A stretch of 64,000 bases of DNA, taken from contig CALNVZ010000174.1 in assembly GCA_940671915.1 (NCBI GenBank), forward strand, positions 24,288,497 through 24,352,496, given 5' to 3'. Shown here one piece after another: positions 46,250 to 57,639 of this stretch. Position 1 is the stretch's first letter. The number at the start of each line of letters is the position of its first letter. The translations under genes were made by a program, and so were the position numbers. Below the pieces are notes generated by a model. The model was not told the origin of the DNA. It saw only the letters and a list, made by a program, of their open reading frames with translations, and searched no databases. Source of the stretch: Paracentrotus lividus (lineage: Eukaryota; Echinodermata; Echinoidea; Camarodonta; Echinidae).

Positions 46250-48893
46250 TACAATTGATCGTGAAGATTGCTTTTTTTTTTATCTCGTATGTTACAGCTA
46301 GAGCTGACTTACTTACTGACTTAAGGCAAGGACGGTGTGTTCCTTTGCTCTCCTATAGTCACCCTTCCTCCATGCACCCTGTCTCTAGCCACGTCTCAGC
46401 AGGCCTCCAGGGTTTAAGTCCAACATTCTTTTTTTGGTCTGGTCTTTCCATCTAAGCAGGAGGGGTCCAGGTGGCGAGGGAGCAGCGAAATCATTCCCGT
46501 AGGCCAGAAGTGGAAGGCGATTATTGGGCATTTCTCATGATATGCCAAACCAAGTCAAACGTCTCTTCACAATTTCCTATTTATTGACTTTGGTGATGTT
46601 TCATGACTGACGAATGTGTCATTTCGATTTTCTGGTCTATGAGATGAACTCCAGATTGTCAAGGCACCTCATTCAACGACTGTAGCTTATTTTTGGTCAG
46701 TTTTCTTCAATGTCCAATTTTTCTGCTCCATAATGTAGCTATCGGCAGGATGGGGCTTTTGTAGATCCTTATCGAGACCTTGGGATGTCTTCGTTTGACC
46801 ATATAGTTGTTATTTAGTCGGACAAAGACCAAAGCAGTAGAGTGATCCGCCTCTTGACATTCATGAGATACATGAAGGGACAGTACTTCCAAGAACACAA
46901 ATTTGTCTGCTTTTTTTTGTTTTCGCCATCAGATGATGGTTTTGTTCATCATTAGACATGACGCTGCGTTTTTTAACATTACTTTTCATGCCCCACTTTC
47001 TTACCGGCTTTGTGAAGTTTCGTTTGTAGACAGCTGGAAGTTTCTCAACACCAAATCGAGAAGGGTGGTATCGTCGGCCATAACGTATATCTATTTAATA
47101 ATGTAGCATGCCCATTGAACTCCATTGTCGACTGTCTTGACGTCCTTGCATGACGAATTCCAAAAAGGCTATTAAATAGTGATGGGGAAAGGAGGCAGCC
47201 CTGGCGCACTCCTGTGAAGACGTTGAACCAACTTTACCTCACCATTACTGCACAGTTTGATTGTTTGTATGTTTCTCAATCATATCGACTAAGCAGGGTT
47301 CTATGCCAATGACCGTAGGCACTTCCATAGGGCCTTCTCAGTAGTGTAAAAGCCGCCTTAAAAATCGACGAAATGCCAGTGAATTGTAGTATTTCTTTCC
47401 CTGCTTTCTCCATAATTTGACGTACAATGAAGACTGCCATTCAGAAGGTCCCACGGGAATTGCGAATCCACATGTTCCTATATAGGTGACTCTCAATTGT
47501 TGCTTGTATTCTGTTTAAAATCATCTTACATAGCACTTTACGGGCACTGACAGCAGCACTAATTGCCCTATAGTTTGCTGGGATCTAACTATTCTCCTTC
47601 TTATGTACTGTGTGATCAGACCCTTTACTCCGTCTTCAGGGTACATCCTTGGGAGTACGCTGTATTGATAGAGGTGGCCTCATACGTTTCACATCCTGCT
47701 TTCAGTGTTCAGCCTGCAATTTTACCCAACCACAGCTTTATTTGATTCTTTACGACTTGAAAGCTGATCTATTTCTCCAATAGTGAAAGGTACTCTTAGG
47801 TGTGTTTTCTGATGGTAGAGGATCAGGGATGGTGTTTAGTACTTCTTCTTCTCTCATGAACTCCATTCAAGTGGGTGGTTAAAAGTAATCCTCCCAACAT
47901 TTCATAACTTTCAGATGGAGCTGTTTTTAAGATGCCATTGCTGTCCTTTGCTGCAGGCTGCAACTTTTCTCTCTCCCTGCCAATTCCTAACTCTTTTAAA
48001 GAGTTCATGGCTGTCATTCTTTGAGTGTGCTATTTCCATTCATGTACTTCTAGCTCAAGTTCAGTCTTCTTCCATTTCTCACCTGGTATTTTACTAACTT
48101 ATCAGGGCGTTGTATTTTTGCATATTTCGAGGAGAATTGGTTTTGTATCTTCTGAACTCTGGCCTTTTCTACGTTCTCGCAGGCTTTCCTAACTTCTTTC
48201 GGGCAGGCCTTTTAACAATTTGGCACGGTCTGAAACCAATCACCTCTTCAGTAATTTTATTTGTTGTATCTTTAAATGTTGTCCACATTCCTTCAACATC
48301 TGTATCTGGTAACTGTAGCAGCGGTTCAAAGGTTCCACCTATTCTTGGCTTTTTTAACTCATCGGCGATCTTTTGGGTCCGAAGTCTACTCACATCGTAA
48401 GTCTTAGGTAGGCTTTTCATCCGTCTGGATCAAGTTGGTATAAGTTTGATATGCCAAGCACTAATTGTAATCTGAGCCGACCTCAGCTGAACAGTAGGAT
48501 CTGCAGTTCTGGAAGAGGTCTGTGTTGTCTTGGTTTGTAATAATTAAGTCAATCTGATTCTTGTATAGACCATTTGGCGAGTCCACGTAGCTTTCCTACA
48601 CTTCTTATGCTGGAAGAGAGTGTCGCAGATTGTCATTTTGTGCAACATACAGAATTCCAGCAGCTTTTCCCTCTATCATTGATTTGTCCAAGTCCAAATT
48701 TGCCTAGAGCAGGGGACCACAAGCTATTATCTGAGCCTACTCTTGAATTGAAGCCTCCATCAGGATGTAAAGTGCTTCTTCGGGATTTTTCCAAGATGAA
48801 GCTGGAGATCATCATAGAATTGTCGCTAATATCCTCACTGTGTGCAGATGTTGGAGCATAACAGCTAGAGCACAGCATAGGCCTACATACCAC
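46250..48893 (-). pseudogene. Decayed non-LTR retrotransposon (RTE-like), endonuclease plus RT
   Basis: On the minus strand from right to left: an endonuclease piece (48633-48893) with YAPTSAHSE, then GGFNSRVGSD, then LGKFGLGQINDRG. Next a linker domain (48169-48420) reads YDVSRLRTQKIADELKKP, then WTTFKDTTNKITEEVIGFRP. The RT block follows, with FTGVRQGCLLSPSLFNS (47161-47219) and a YADD-type motif reading VMADDTTLL (about 47061-47090). A C-terminal block (46707-46898) reads RLNNNYMVKRRHPKVSIRIY. This motif order and wording match endonuclease-RT proteins often mis-annotated as craniofacial development protein 2-like. Stops and frame changes lie between all blocks. The element is unrelated in sequence to the one inside the cores. 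Confidence 0.82.
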
Positions 48894-49610
48894 CGATAAT
48901 TGTAAATGTTACAATATAAAGTTCAAGTTAAATTAGGTTTTCCCGGTCAAGTTTAAACTATCTCCGATCAATTTGACATTTCTTTCGAGCGCTTTCGTCC
49001 CGAATGTTGATCGCAATTACAAATCTGCAATGGAAATTCGTTTATGTGTAGCCAAAATCAAACACCGTTCAATCCAATTGCAAATTGCACGATGAATTTG
49101 CTGTTGTGAGCAGTCGCATTCGTCAATGTTGCTCAAATTCGTCCCTTCGTAAAATTCCCGTCTTTTGGTGAATCAAATTCGTTTTTGGGGCATCCACATT
49201 CGAAATAACTGTATAACAAATTAAGAATGTTAGGTTCGGGTAGGAAATAAAATTTGGGAGGGCCGTGAAGGGTTTTTTGCAGAGAAGAGGCTGATCATTG
49301 GGGAAGGGGAAGGCTGAGCTTGCAAAACTCACACCGCAAAAAAAAAAAAAGAACAAAAAAAAAGAACACATTAAAAAAAATAAAAAACATAATTTGATTA
49401 TAACTGTTATAATGTCCACTTTTTATCAGTACATATTAACAAACTATATGTCTGCTCGAAATATAATGTCTACAAAAATATAATAAAAACAAAACTAATG
49501 TGTATAAAGTAGAGTAGGGTCTGCAGCCCCCATTCTCACTCCTATTCATCAAACATGCAATTTCCCAAAAATTTTGAACATTATCCCAATCCAAATTTAG
49601 CTATTACGTA
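48894..49610. other. Intergenic with AATTCGTTTATGT-type repeat debris
   Basis: About 48935-49210 starts GGTTTTCCCGGTCAAGTTTA and contains several AATTCGT and TTCGTCAATGTT words. It resembles 51360-51590 and its inverted partner 63270-63500. A-rich tracts lie near 49340-49385. No gene seen. Confidence 0.5.
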
Positions 49611-50040
49611 GGTGTTAAAAATTTTCACCTTCGGCTTCAACAAGGTCATCATGTAACGGCGATAGGGGGGGGGGGGGAGTTAGATTGGTCAGTCGGGTCG
49701 GCAATCTGTATCTTCTACTTTTTTTTTGTTCCTCTTTTTGTTCCTGTTTTTCTTATTTCACCCCCCCCCTTTTTTTTCTTTTTTTTTTTTTTGCTGCTGC
49801 TGCTCGGGGGGGGGGCGACCCGCTGGCCCTGGATCCACGCCTGAAATGGTCAATAGAACAAGTGAACAAGGATGTTACAATTCTCAGCCTTCGGCCATCA
49901 ACAAGGCCATCATGTAACGGCCATAGGGGGGGGGTAGGTTGGTCTGTCGGGTCGACAATCTATTTTTTCTACCTTTCCCTTTCCCCCTTCCCCCTATTTT
50001 CCTTTTCCCCCCACTGGGCCCCCTGGATCCACATCTGAGA
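49611..50040 (+). repeat. Direct duplication of a ~235-base CTGGATCC-ended repeat
   Basis: Two copies run in order: CTTCGGC, TCAACAAGG, TCATCATGTAACGGC, G run, TTGGTC and GTCGGGTCG, then a pyrimidine/homopolymer block, then CTGGATCCACRYCTGA (ending about 49843 and 50038). A related fragment lies at 24416-24530. Confidence 0.75.
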
Positions 50041-50428
50041 TCGTCAATGACTAAGTGACAATTAGATGAAGTATTTATTACATAAAATTCAGATTATGAC
50101 CAAAAAGCTGGTAGACAGGCGCGGCCCCCATCCCCCAGCAAAAAAAATGAAAAGATGCAAGATCGAAAAGTTGACCAATAAACCTTACCCCTGTGACCAT
50201 TACATGATGACGTTCTGGATGCCTAATGCGGCAAAAAATAACAAATTGCCTTTTCGTTTTCAAAAGTGCCCTTTTTTTCTTAGCTACAAAGGACACTTTT
50301 TATACTATAAAACAAACCTTTTAGACTTCTTGAAAGGCCCATCGATATTTCTTTGGTACTAAAAAGAACCCTTTTTCTTCACTTTTTTTACACCCAAAAT
50401 TTTGCCACTCGATCGCTACGCGACCTCG
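50041..50428. other. Intergenic, no gene seen
   Basis: AT-rich with repeat-like words. Short open frames have no recognisable motif. Confidence 0.5.
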
Positions 50429-50965
50429 CATAAAAAGAGAATACAAGCAAAACACATGAGACCAATTACCCTGCTGCGGGAGGCAGCTATTGTAAAAGAG
50501 TGTTGTCAGAAGCACATAGGCCTATTTACATCTGTATAAACATATTTAATGCCCTTTCTAGCACTTATGTTTTTAAAATCATTTAAAATAAGTAAATCTA
50601 TTTCCAATTGGCTTTTACATTATCACGGGGGCAATAATGTTACACTTTGCTTTACATCTGTAATAAAATTTTAACGTGCTTAAACTTTAAATTTGCTCGC
50701 ATAAAAGGGATACCAAGAAACACATGAGACCAATTACTCTGCTGCCGAAGCAACTATTGTAAAAAGTGTTGTCAGAAACACATAGGCCTATTTACATCCC
50801 TATAAAGATATTTTTAATGCCCTTTCCGACACTTATGTTTTTAAAAATCATTTAAAATAAGTAAATCTATTTTGCATTGCCATTTAACATTATCACGGGG
50901 GCAATAATGTACACTTTGCTTTACATCTGTAATAAACTTTAACGTTGCTTAAACTTTAAATGTTG
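50429..50965 (+). repeat. Tandem duplication, ~270-base unit
   Basis: Unit 1 starts GCATAAAAAGAG at about 50429 and unit 2 GCATAAAAGGGA at about 50699. Both contain CACATGAGACCAATTAC, CACATAGGCCTATTTACATC and TATCACGGGGGCAATAATGT. The right inverted arm at the window end stops inside the equivalent unit. Confidence 0.85.
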
Positions 50966-53900
50966 CTTAAACTCCAAAGTGTAAATTTTTCTTTTCAAAG
51001 GGGGCACCTTTAATCTCTCAAAATCAAGATACTGAACAGCATATCAGTAAATAAAAATACTACTTTTATACCCAGCCCCTCCCTATCCCATAAATTTTGC
51101 TCATTATGCCACTGAGGTAGAGGGCCCCCTTTTCAGAAAAAAAGTGCCCCCCCCCACTTTCAAATTCGTTCCGCAGCCTCTGAATACAAATTATTGTTTA
51201 TAAATTTATTTTGTGTTTACCATGGGCCGCACCCTCCTTGCTTCGTGTGTTCAGACGGATAGGCTTAAACGTTTAAATTGCATGCCTAAAACGAATTTGA
51301 TGCTGGAAGCTCACCTCCACTTCCTTTTACAGCTGGGAATTTTTTAAATTGGCCGCACGAATATTTGAATTCATGCACATTGGCGAATTGCTCGCACTAT
51401 AAATTACTTGTAGTCGGACATAAACGAATATGAATGGTCATTTACGATTATGAAAGTACAAACGAAATTGATTGCTCTAAACAATTATCTATATTACCGA
51501 TAGCCCCGCCTCTGGAATGGTATCGTTAAATTGATGAACATAACGAATTCGATTGAAAACATTTTAAAATCGACCGGAAACCTATATTATCTCTTTTATG
51601 GTTTTATCATTTTATCTTTTCAAACCAAGCAAACAATATACAGGTCCAGAATTTGAGGTGAAAAAGAACAAGAAAGGGCATGTCCAGAAACCAAATAAGT
51701 TGCTTATATCAAAGCAGAATAAATATTTTAAAAAAAAATAAATAAATAAAAAGAGCTGATCACTTTGAAAAATCGCAACATGATCAATAACGCCGTGTGA
51801 TTTCAGAGAAGCAGTGCTTACATTAATTCTGCATTGGCCATTATAAATTGTATATATATATATGTATTGAAATGTATAAGTGCATCTATACAAATAGAAA
51901 AAAAACAACAACAACAACAAAAGGGAATTTATAGAAGGAAAAGATATTTCAAATATCTAAATAAATGCAAAATATCACTATTTAGTTTGATGTCATTACA
52001 ATAATTCTCTTTTGTGAAGGAACATGAAAACATGCAAATAATATATTTCAATTAATTTCACTTGGGAAAAGTAACCATCACTGCAGTTTCTTGACAAATG
52101 AAATGAAAATTCATGATAAAATAATATAGGACACACATGGAAATACTTCTTTGTGACCAGGTTACCAATTTTATATAACGATCAGCTTTTGGCATTATAA
52201 AAATGTTAACTTGTTTAATATTTGTCTGATTTCCTAACTTTTGGGGTCTGTTTTAGAATTGTTCTGATTTTGATAAAACCAATCATTTAAAAAATTGGTC
52301 CGAGTACTTTACAGTGCATTGAAGCCCTGCTGTGGGCCCTGTATTACTTCTGACTCAGCCGAAAAATACTTCAAACATTCTTTCCTACTTATGCTGTTAC
52401 ATATAATAGTATAGATATATTGACTGCTATGAGAGGAATAGTGGTTTCATAGGCTCAAGGGAACCTCCCAACGTGCTATGACTCGAGGCGTAGCCGAGGG
52501 TTCATAGCCGTATCAGGACACCTACCCCTGACAAATTACCCCGGACAACTACACCCCCGGACAATTACCCCCAAGGACAATTACCCCCTGACAATTACCC
52601 CGGACAATTACCTCCTGATGACAATTACCCCACGAGACAATTACCCCGCGACAATTACCCCCGGACAATAACCCCCGACAATTACCCCCGACAATTACCC
52701 CCGGACAATACCCCGAGGACAATTACCCCGAGGACAATCATTACCCCCCGCACAATTACCCCCAGACAATTACCCCAGACGACAATTACCCCCTGGATAA
52801 TTACCCCGCGAAAATTACCCCGAGGACAATTACCCCCAAGGACAAATTACCCCCGCACCATTACCCCCCAAAGACAATTACCCCAGACATTACCCCGGCG
52901 AAAACTACTTCAGACAATTACCCCCTGATAATTACCCCCGGACAATTACCCCCGAGGACAATTACCCCCGCACAATTACCCCCGAAGACAATTACCCCAG
53001 ACAATTTACCCCGACGACAACTACCTCAAGACAATTACCCCTGGATAATTACCCCCGGACATAACCCCCGGACAATTACCCCCCCCCGGACAAATTACCC
53101 CCGAGGACAATTACCCCCTGGACAATACCCCCGAGGACAGTTACCCCCAGACATAACCCCCGACGACAACTACCTCAAGACAATCACCCGCCGGACATTA
53201 CCCCAAGGACAACTCCCCCCCCCCCCATAACGCCCGTAAAACTTAAGATATTGTATATTTAATATGGTCCAACGGCAATATTGAAGCATGCTTCAATGCT
53301 TAGTAATAATGTTTATCGTAAGACGCTGTAAGAAGAGCAACAACATCAGACGAAACGGTCTTGTACAAGTTGCAAATTATTATATTCATTCATATTTTGT
53401 CAGGCCTAATAATTGATGTGATACAATTAAATTCGATAAAATCAATAAATTTGTTTGGAGAATACTACGTGTTTTTTTTAAAAACAATTATCAATTCTCG
53501 ATGATTTATACAGTAACACATGAATAAGGTGGTGTAATCAATCAAAAACTTATTGGCCCAAATTCTTAACGGTGGTTCTGCAAAATCGTCGTCTGAAACC
53601 ATGGTTTCTATGGGCGGTCATAAGGGCCATAATAATGACCCTATAAATTACAAATAAAGTGAAAAATAAGTAGGGGAGACCGGGTATGAAGTTACAGGGT
53701 CAGTTGTTACAGTTCTCAGTGTGCTAAGATGGAACAAGAGAGGATGTGCCTAACTGGCATCTATATACAGCCTACACCATAGCTGTGATGAACTGCCGGT
53801 CGTGAGGTTTCTCGTTGTTATTAAAAGTAAATCAACAAAAACCATTTTTTACAGGTTCAAAGTAAATTTGACAAAAATTGAAATTTGTAATAGCTCTTAC

Positions 53901-54040
53901 AACTGAAGGTACATGATGATAGTTCTTGGTATTTTAAATAAAATACATGTATGTCACTAATATACCCCCAGCCATGCCCTGTAATTCTGCCTAATGACTG
54001 TGCTACAGTTGATTTCTGTGTGTAAAATCACCCATGGGGT
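50861..54040. repeat. Left inverted arm of core copy B (at least 3.18 kb)
   Basis: Reverse complement of 60753-64000 across its length, including the minisatellite and the inner part of element E. The left limit is set only by the window end of the partner arm. Differences between arms are mostly single-base insertions or deletions. Contains an AT-rich block and an (AT)n tract (about 51848-51862). Confidence 0.93.
52520..53222 (-). repeat. GGTAATTGTCC minisatellite, left arm
   Basis: About 45 imperfect copies of a ~15-base unit, seen on this strand as GACAATTACCCCCG. On its left lies the tail module (52440-52500), the inverse of CATAGCACGTTGGGAGG and CCTATGAAACCACTATT. Confidence 0.93.
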
Positions 54041-54516
54041 AGGTTGTTACAACAACCTACCCCATTTTGATGTAACAACCTACCCAATTACATTACATAT
54101 GTAAAATTACATTTTGTCTCAATTTCAGGTGTTAATATTTTTATTTTTCTATTATTACTTTTGGTCTATTCTAGAGCTCTACTTGATCTACTGTTAACGA
54201 TGTCAAGAAACTGGAAAGTTGAAATTAAAGTATGGTATAAGAGATTTTGCACATGTCAAATTACCCGTATGTTTAATATTGTAAACAATTGACCCCGTTA
54301 TGGTGTAACAACCTACCCCGTATATGGGTAGGTTGTTACAAAAAATGTCTTCACTAATTAAGCTGTAGAATTATGTTACATGTTTCAAGTTTTATATGCC
54401 TCAGGTTTTAGCCAACATAATAGGCTAACTACAGACCCAATATGGAGTGCGTGAGTTCTTTCATTAGAATTATCTGCCCAAATGTGAATTTGTAACGTCC
54501 ATACCCGGTCTCCCCT
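53673..54516. mobile_element. Element E, full copy 2, spanning the arm/core boundary
   Basis: Ends TAGGGGAGACCGGG and CCCGGTCTCCCCTA, same size and internal order as 23577-24415. Because it is intact across position 54040, the junction of the left arm with the core is the original arrangement here. Confidence 0.88.
54034..54065. other. 32-base palindrome at the core boundary
   Basis: Two 15-base arms, ATGGGGTAGGTTGTT and its inverse, separated by AC. The right arm of the large inverted repeat ends within its first few bases, and copy A starts inside it. Confidence 0.95.
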
Positions 54517-55004
54517 AATGTGTGATATTTGATTTTACGATTAACCTTATTTTTGCATAAACTGACATTGGGCTTTAGTTATATTTTCACTTATTTGCTA
54601 ATTTATTGGAGTATGGAAAAACACTGTATTTGATTATGATTATCGTTCCAATTTGGATTTGGTACTTAATTTCCTTCTTTGACGTTTAATTGCTATCACC
54701 CAAATGGTAAGACTACAAGGTCTTATTGTGTGTATTATCTTTGTTTTTAAGTTATTAAGCTTATTAAGTGATAAAGCCACATCTTAATCTGGAATATTGG
54801 GAAGGAAAAGGGAAATGAAAAAAAAAAAGGAAAAAGCAGGAAAAAAGAAGAAAGTGAGAGAGAGAGAGAGAAGAAAGGAGAAAGAAATATTAAAATAGAA
54901 AGGGAAAAAAAAGTAGATAATTCGAAACATGCAACACCGGGCGAGACTCACAATAGGCGCCGCTTGATTCCAACATCGATGCCAGAGGGGTGGGGTATTT
55001 TTCG

Positions 55005-55350
55005 GGAGTAATTGTCCGTAGTAATTGTCCTCGGGTGTAATTGTCCGGGGAGTAATTGTCCGGGAAAGTTGTCTCGGGGAAGTTGTCCTCGGAGGTAGTG
55101 TCGTTGGGGGTAATTGTACTCGGGGGTAATTGTCGGGGTTATTGTCCCCCCCAGGGGGTAATTGTCCGGGGGTAATGTCGTGGGGTAATTGTCCGGGGTT
55201 ATTGTCCGGGGGTAATTGTCCGGGTGAATTGTCCTCGGGGAATTGTCCTGAGGGGGTAATTGTCCGGGGGTAATTGTCCGGGGGTTATTGTCCTCGGGGT
55301 AATTGTCGGGGGTAATGTCTGGGGGTGTTGTCCAGGGGGTAATTGTCTAG
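55005..55350 (+). repeat. GGTAATTGTCCGGGG-type minisatellite (core copy B)
   Basis: The same array as in copy A with the same unit order, including the variants GGGAAAGTTGTCTCGGGG and GGGTAATTGTACTCGG. It is followed by the same tail module at about 55350-55440. Confidence 0.93.
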
Positions 55351-57639
55351 AACCTCATAGCAGCTTGGGAGGTCCCCAAGAGCCTATAAAACCACTATGC
55401 TCGAATATAAAAAGCAGTCAATATATATTTATATGCCGAAAAACAATGAGATCTAAACTAGATGTCTAACATTATGTTAGCACGCAAGCTGCAGGCGCGC
55501 CCCCGCCGCGCCGGGGACGGGGCCCTGCAACAACATGCCACACAACAGTCAGTTGTTGGCTCGCCGCAAATATCGGTATTCCATTTACAGTTAACTGCAG
55601 ATTTGCTGTTCTTCCTGTCCAAATTAGAAAAAGATTAGCCTCTGGACGTACTTGCTTTAAGAGAATTAGTAAGAGTAGTGTGTGAGAGGTGAACCATGGT
55701 CAACAAAATAATTGTGAGCTTTCAATTATTTCAAGGTATTAGGAGTATTTTATAGTACAAAGTCCACTGAAAAAGGATAGCTCTTCAAATGCCCTCGTAG
55801 TGATAATATGACATAAAAACTGATATGTGCGGGTCCCGCACATGTGAGCACATGTTCATGTAGTCCCATACATGCATATTTTGTGTGCAGTGCATGTTCC
55901 TCTTAGAGGAATTTGGTAATTTCTTATAATTTCCTTGGTTCAAAAACCTCCCATTAATAAACAATTCTTAGGTGCATTGTTATCAACCTTTCCATCACTG
56001 TCGAGATTTCTTCCACAATTCAATCCCATGACTACAACACTAGAGTAGCTTTAATAATAGTTTTAACAAAACGGCTATATCGGGCTAAACTAAACACTCG
56101 TCTGAAAATCAGGGATCTATTCTATCAATGTTTACGATAAAAAAATTGTCTGTGATAGCTGCGCGCCGTTGGATCGCAAATAAAGCTGAAAAGCTATCCA
56201 CTAAATCGGGCTGCAAATTCTGAGCTCCTTTTGCACGTAAACAAACGGGATTGTGCTAGCCATGCAAGCTGTCTAAAGTTATCGACTAAATCGCGATTCA
56301 AATTCATTGCAACTACTTGCATGTAAACAAAGGGGATCGTGCTAGCCGTTGGAAAATGACTATTTAAAAACGACTATTGAACGATGACTATTAACCGCTC
56401 AGCCTCCCTGGCCAGGCCTGGCTAAAACTATGACCAGACTTTTGACCATGAGATGAAAGCATCAGCTAACATTCTAGAATGAGGTATATAACAGTAGCTA
56501 AAGATCTTCCTTGATTTTCTACACAATAAACTTACTAATAACGTAATAACTTCAGTTTCCATTATGCGATCTAACAAATGATACGTCGAAAACTCGTCTT
56601 ACTAAGATAAACAATAAATCCTTAGAAAACAAAGAGGTAATCTACTTGTTGATTAATATAATTCATATGTCTAATTAAAAAGTGGACACAAAGTCGCTTA
56701 CTCTATGATAATCTTATAATCGATTATATAAATAACGATTCCCACAATGCCTTGTATCCTTTGCATTACCATTATCGTCACACTACGGATTAACTAATTA
56801 CATGTAATTATAAAAATACTACAAAACAAAAGGAAACACTGCAATAACGCCATCTTGCGTTTAAAACATTATAACTACAACGAATAAAAAACATATTTCG
56901 TTACATATATTACATTCGTCTATCCGAATAAAAAATTGTTAAAAAGGTCTTTTTCTATATTCAATTCAATTCAATTCAAACTGAAACATAAATGCAGAAA
57001 ATAGCTTAAAGCTGGTGTATAGTTCGGAGAAGAAAAAATTATTTTCGATTCACATTTAAGATAAATTATGATAGATTGAATCCAATAATATAATAAAGCA
57101 AATTATAGTACTTGAAATCTCGTTTTAGTGTCTTTATTTCATAATATAAGGATAAAAAAAGATAAGTCGGGGACCGTCACAGGTTAGCGCTCACGGGAAA
57201 ACCAATGGGTTCTCTTGTGGTGTGTTACACACGATTCGTTCGCACTAATTCACGCCGTAACTCGGGCGTGCGAATTTGTCAGCAGAGGTCTAAACGGCAG
57301 TTGGATTGCGCTATATTCGAACTTTATAAATGGAATTCATCGGAATATGAAAGAATGTCACAATATCTCTCCACACATATCTTTTAGTGCAATGTGGACA
57401 ACATTAACTACATTGATCGGTTTTGTACCAATTCCTTTTTGCTACCAAAACTATACACCAGGTTTAACCTAACGCGTAGACACACACACACACACCACAC
57501 ACACACACACACACAATCATACAACCCTACCTTCATTTTTTAAGCCCTCTATTAATAATACGACATTGTTTTCTGAATGTGGATAGTAAAGTGCATTTTT
57601 CATAGAAATTGATAATTGATTCCATTTTTTTATACAGTG

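Noticed and set aside
52520..53222. CRISPR-like array of short GGTAATTGTCC repeats
   Set aside because: Units are contiguous with no unique spacers of constant length, there are no cas genes, and the context is a eukaryotic intron-containing genome. It is a minisatellite.
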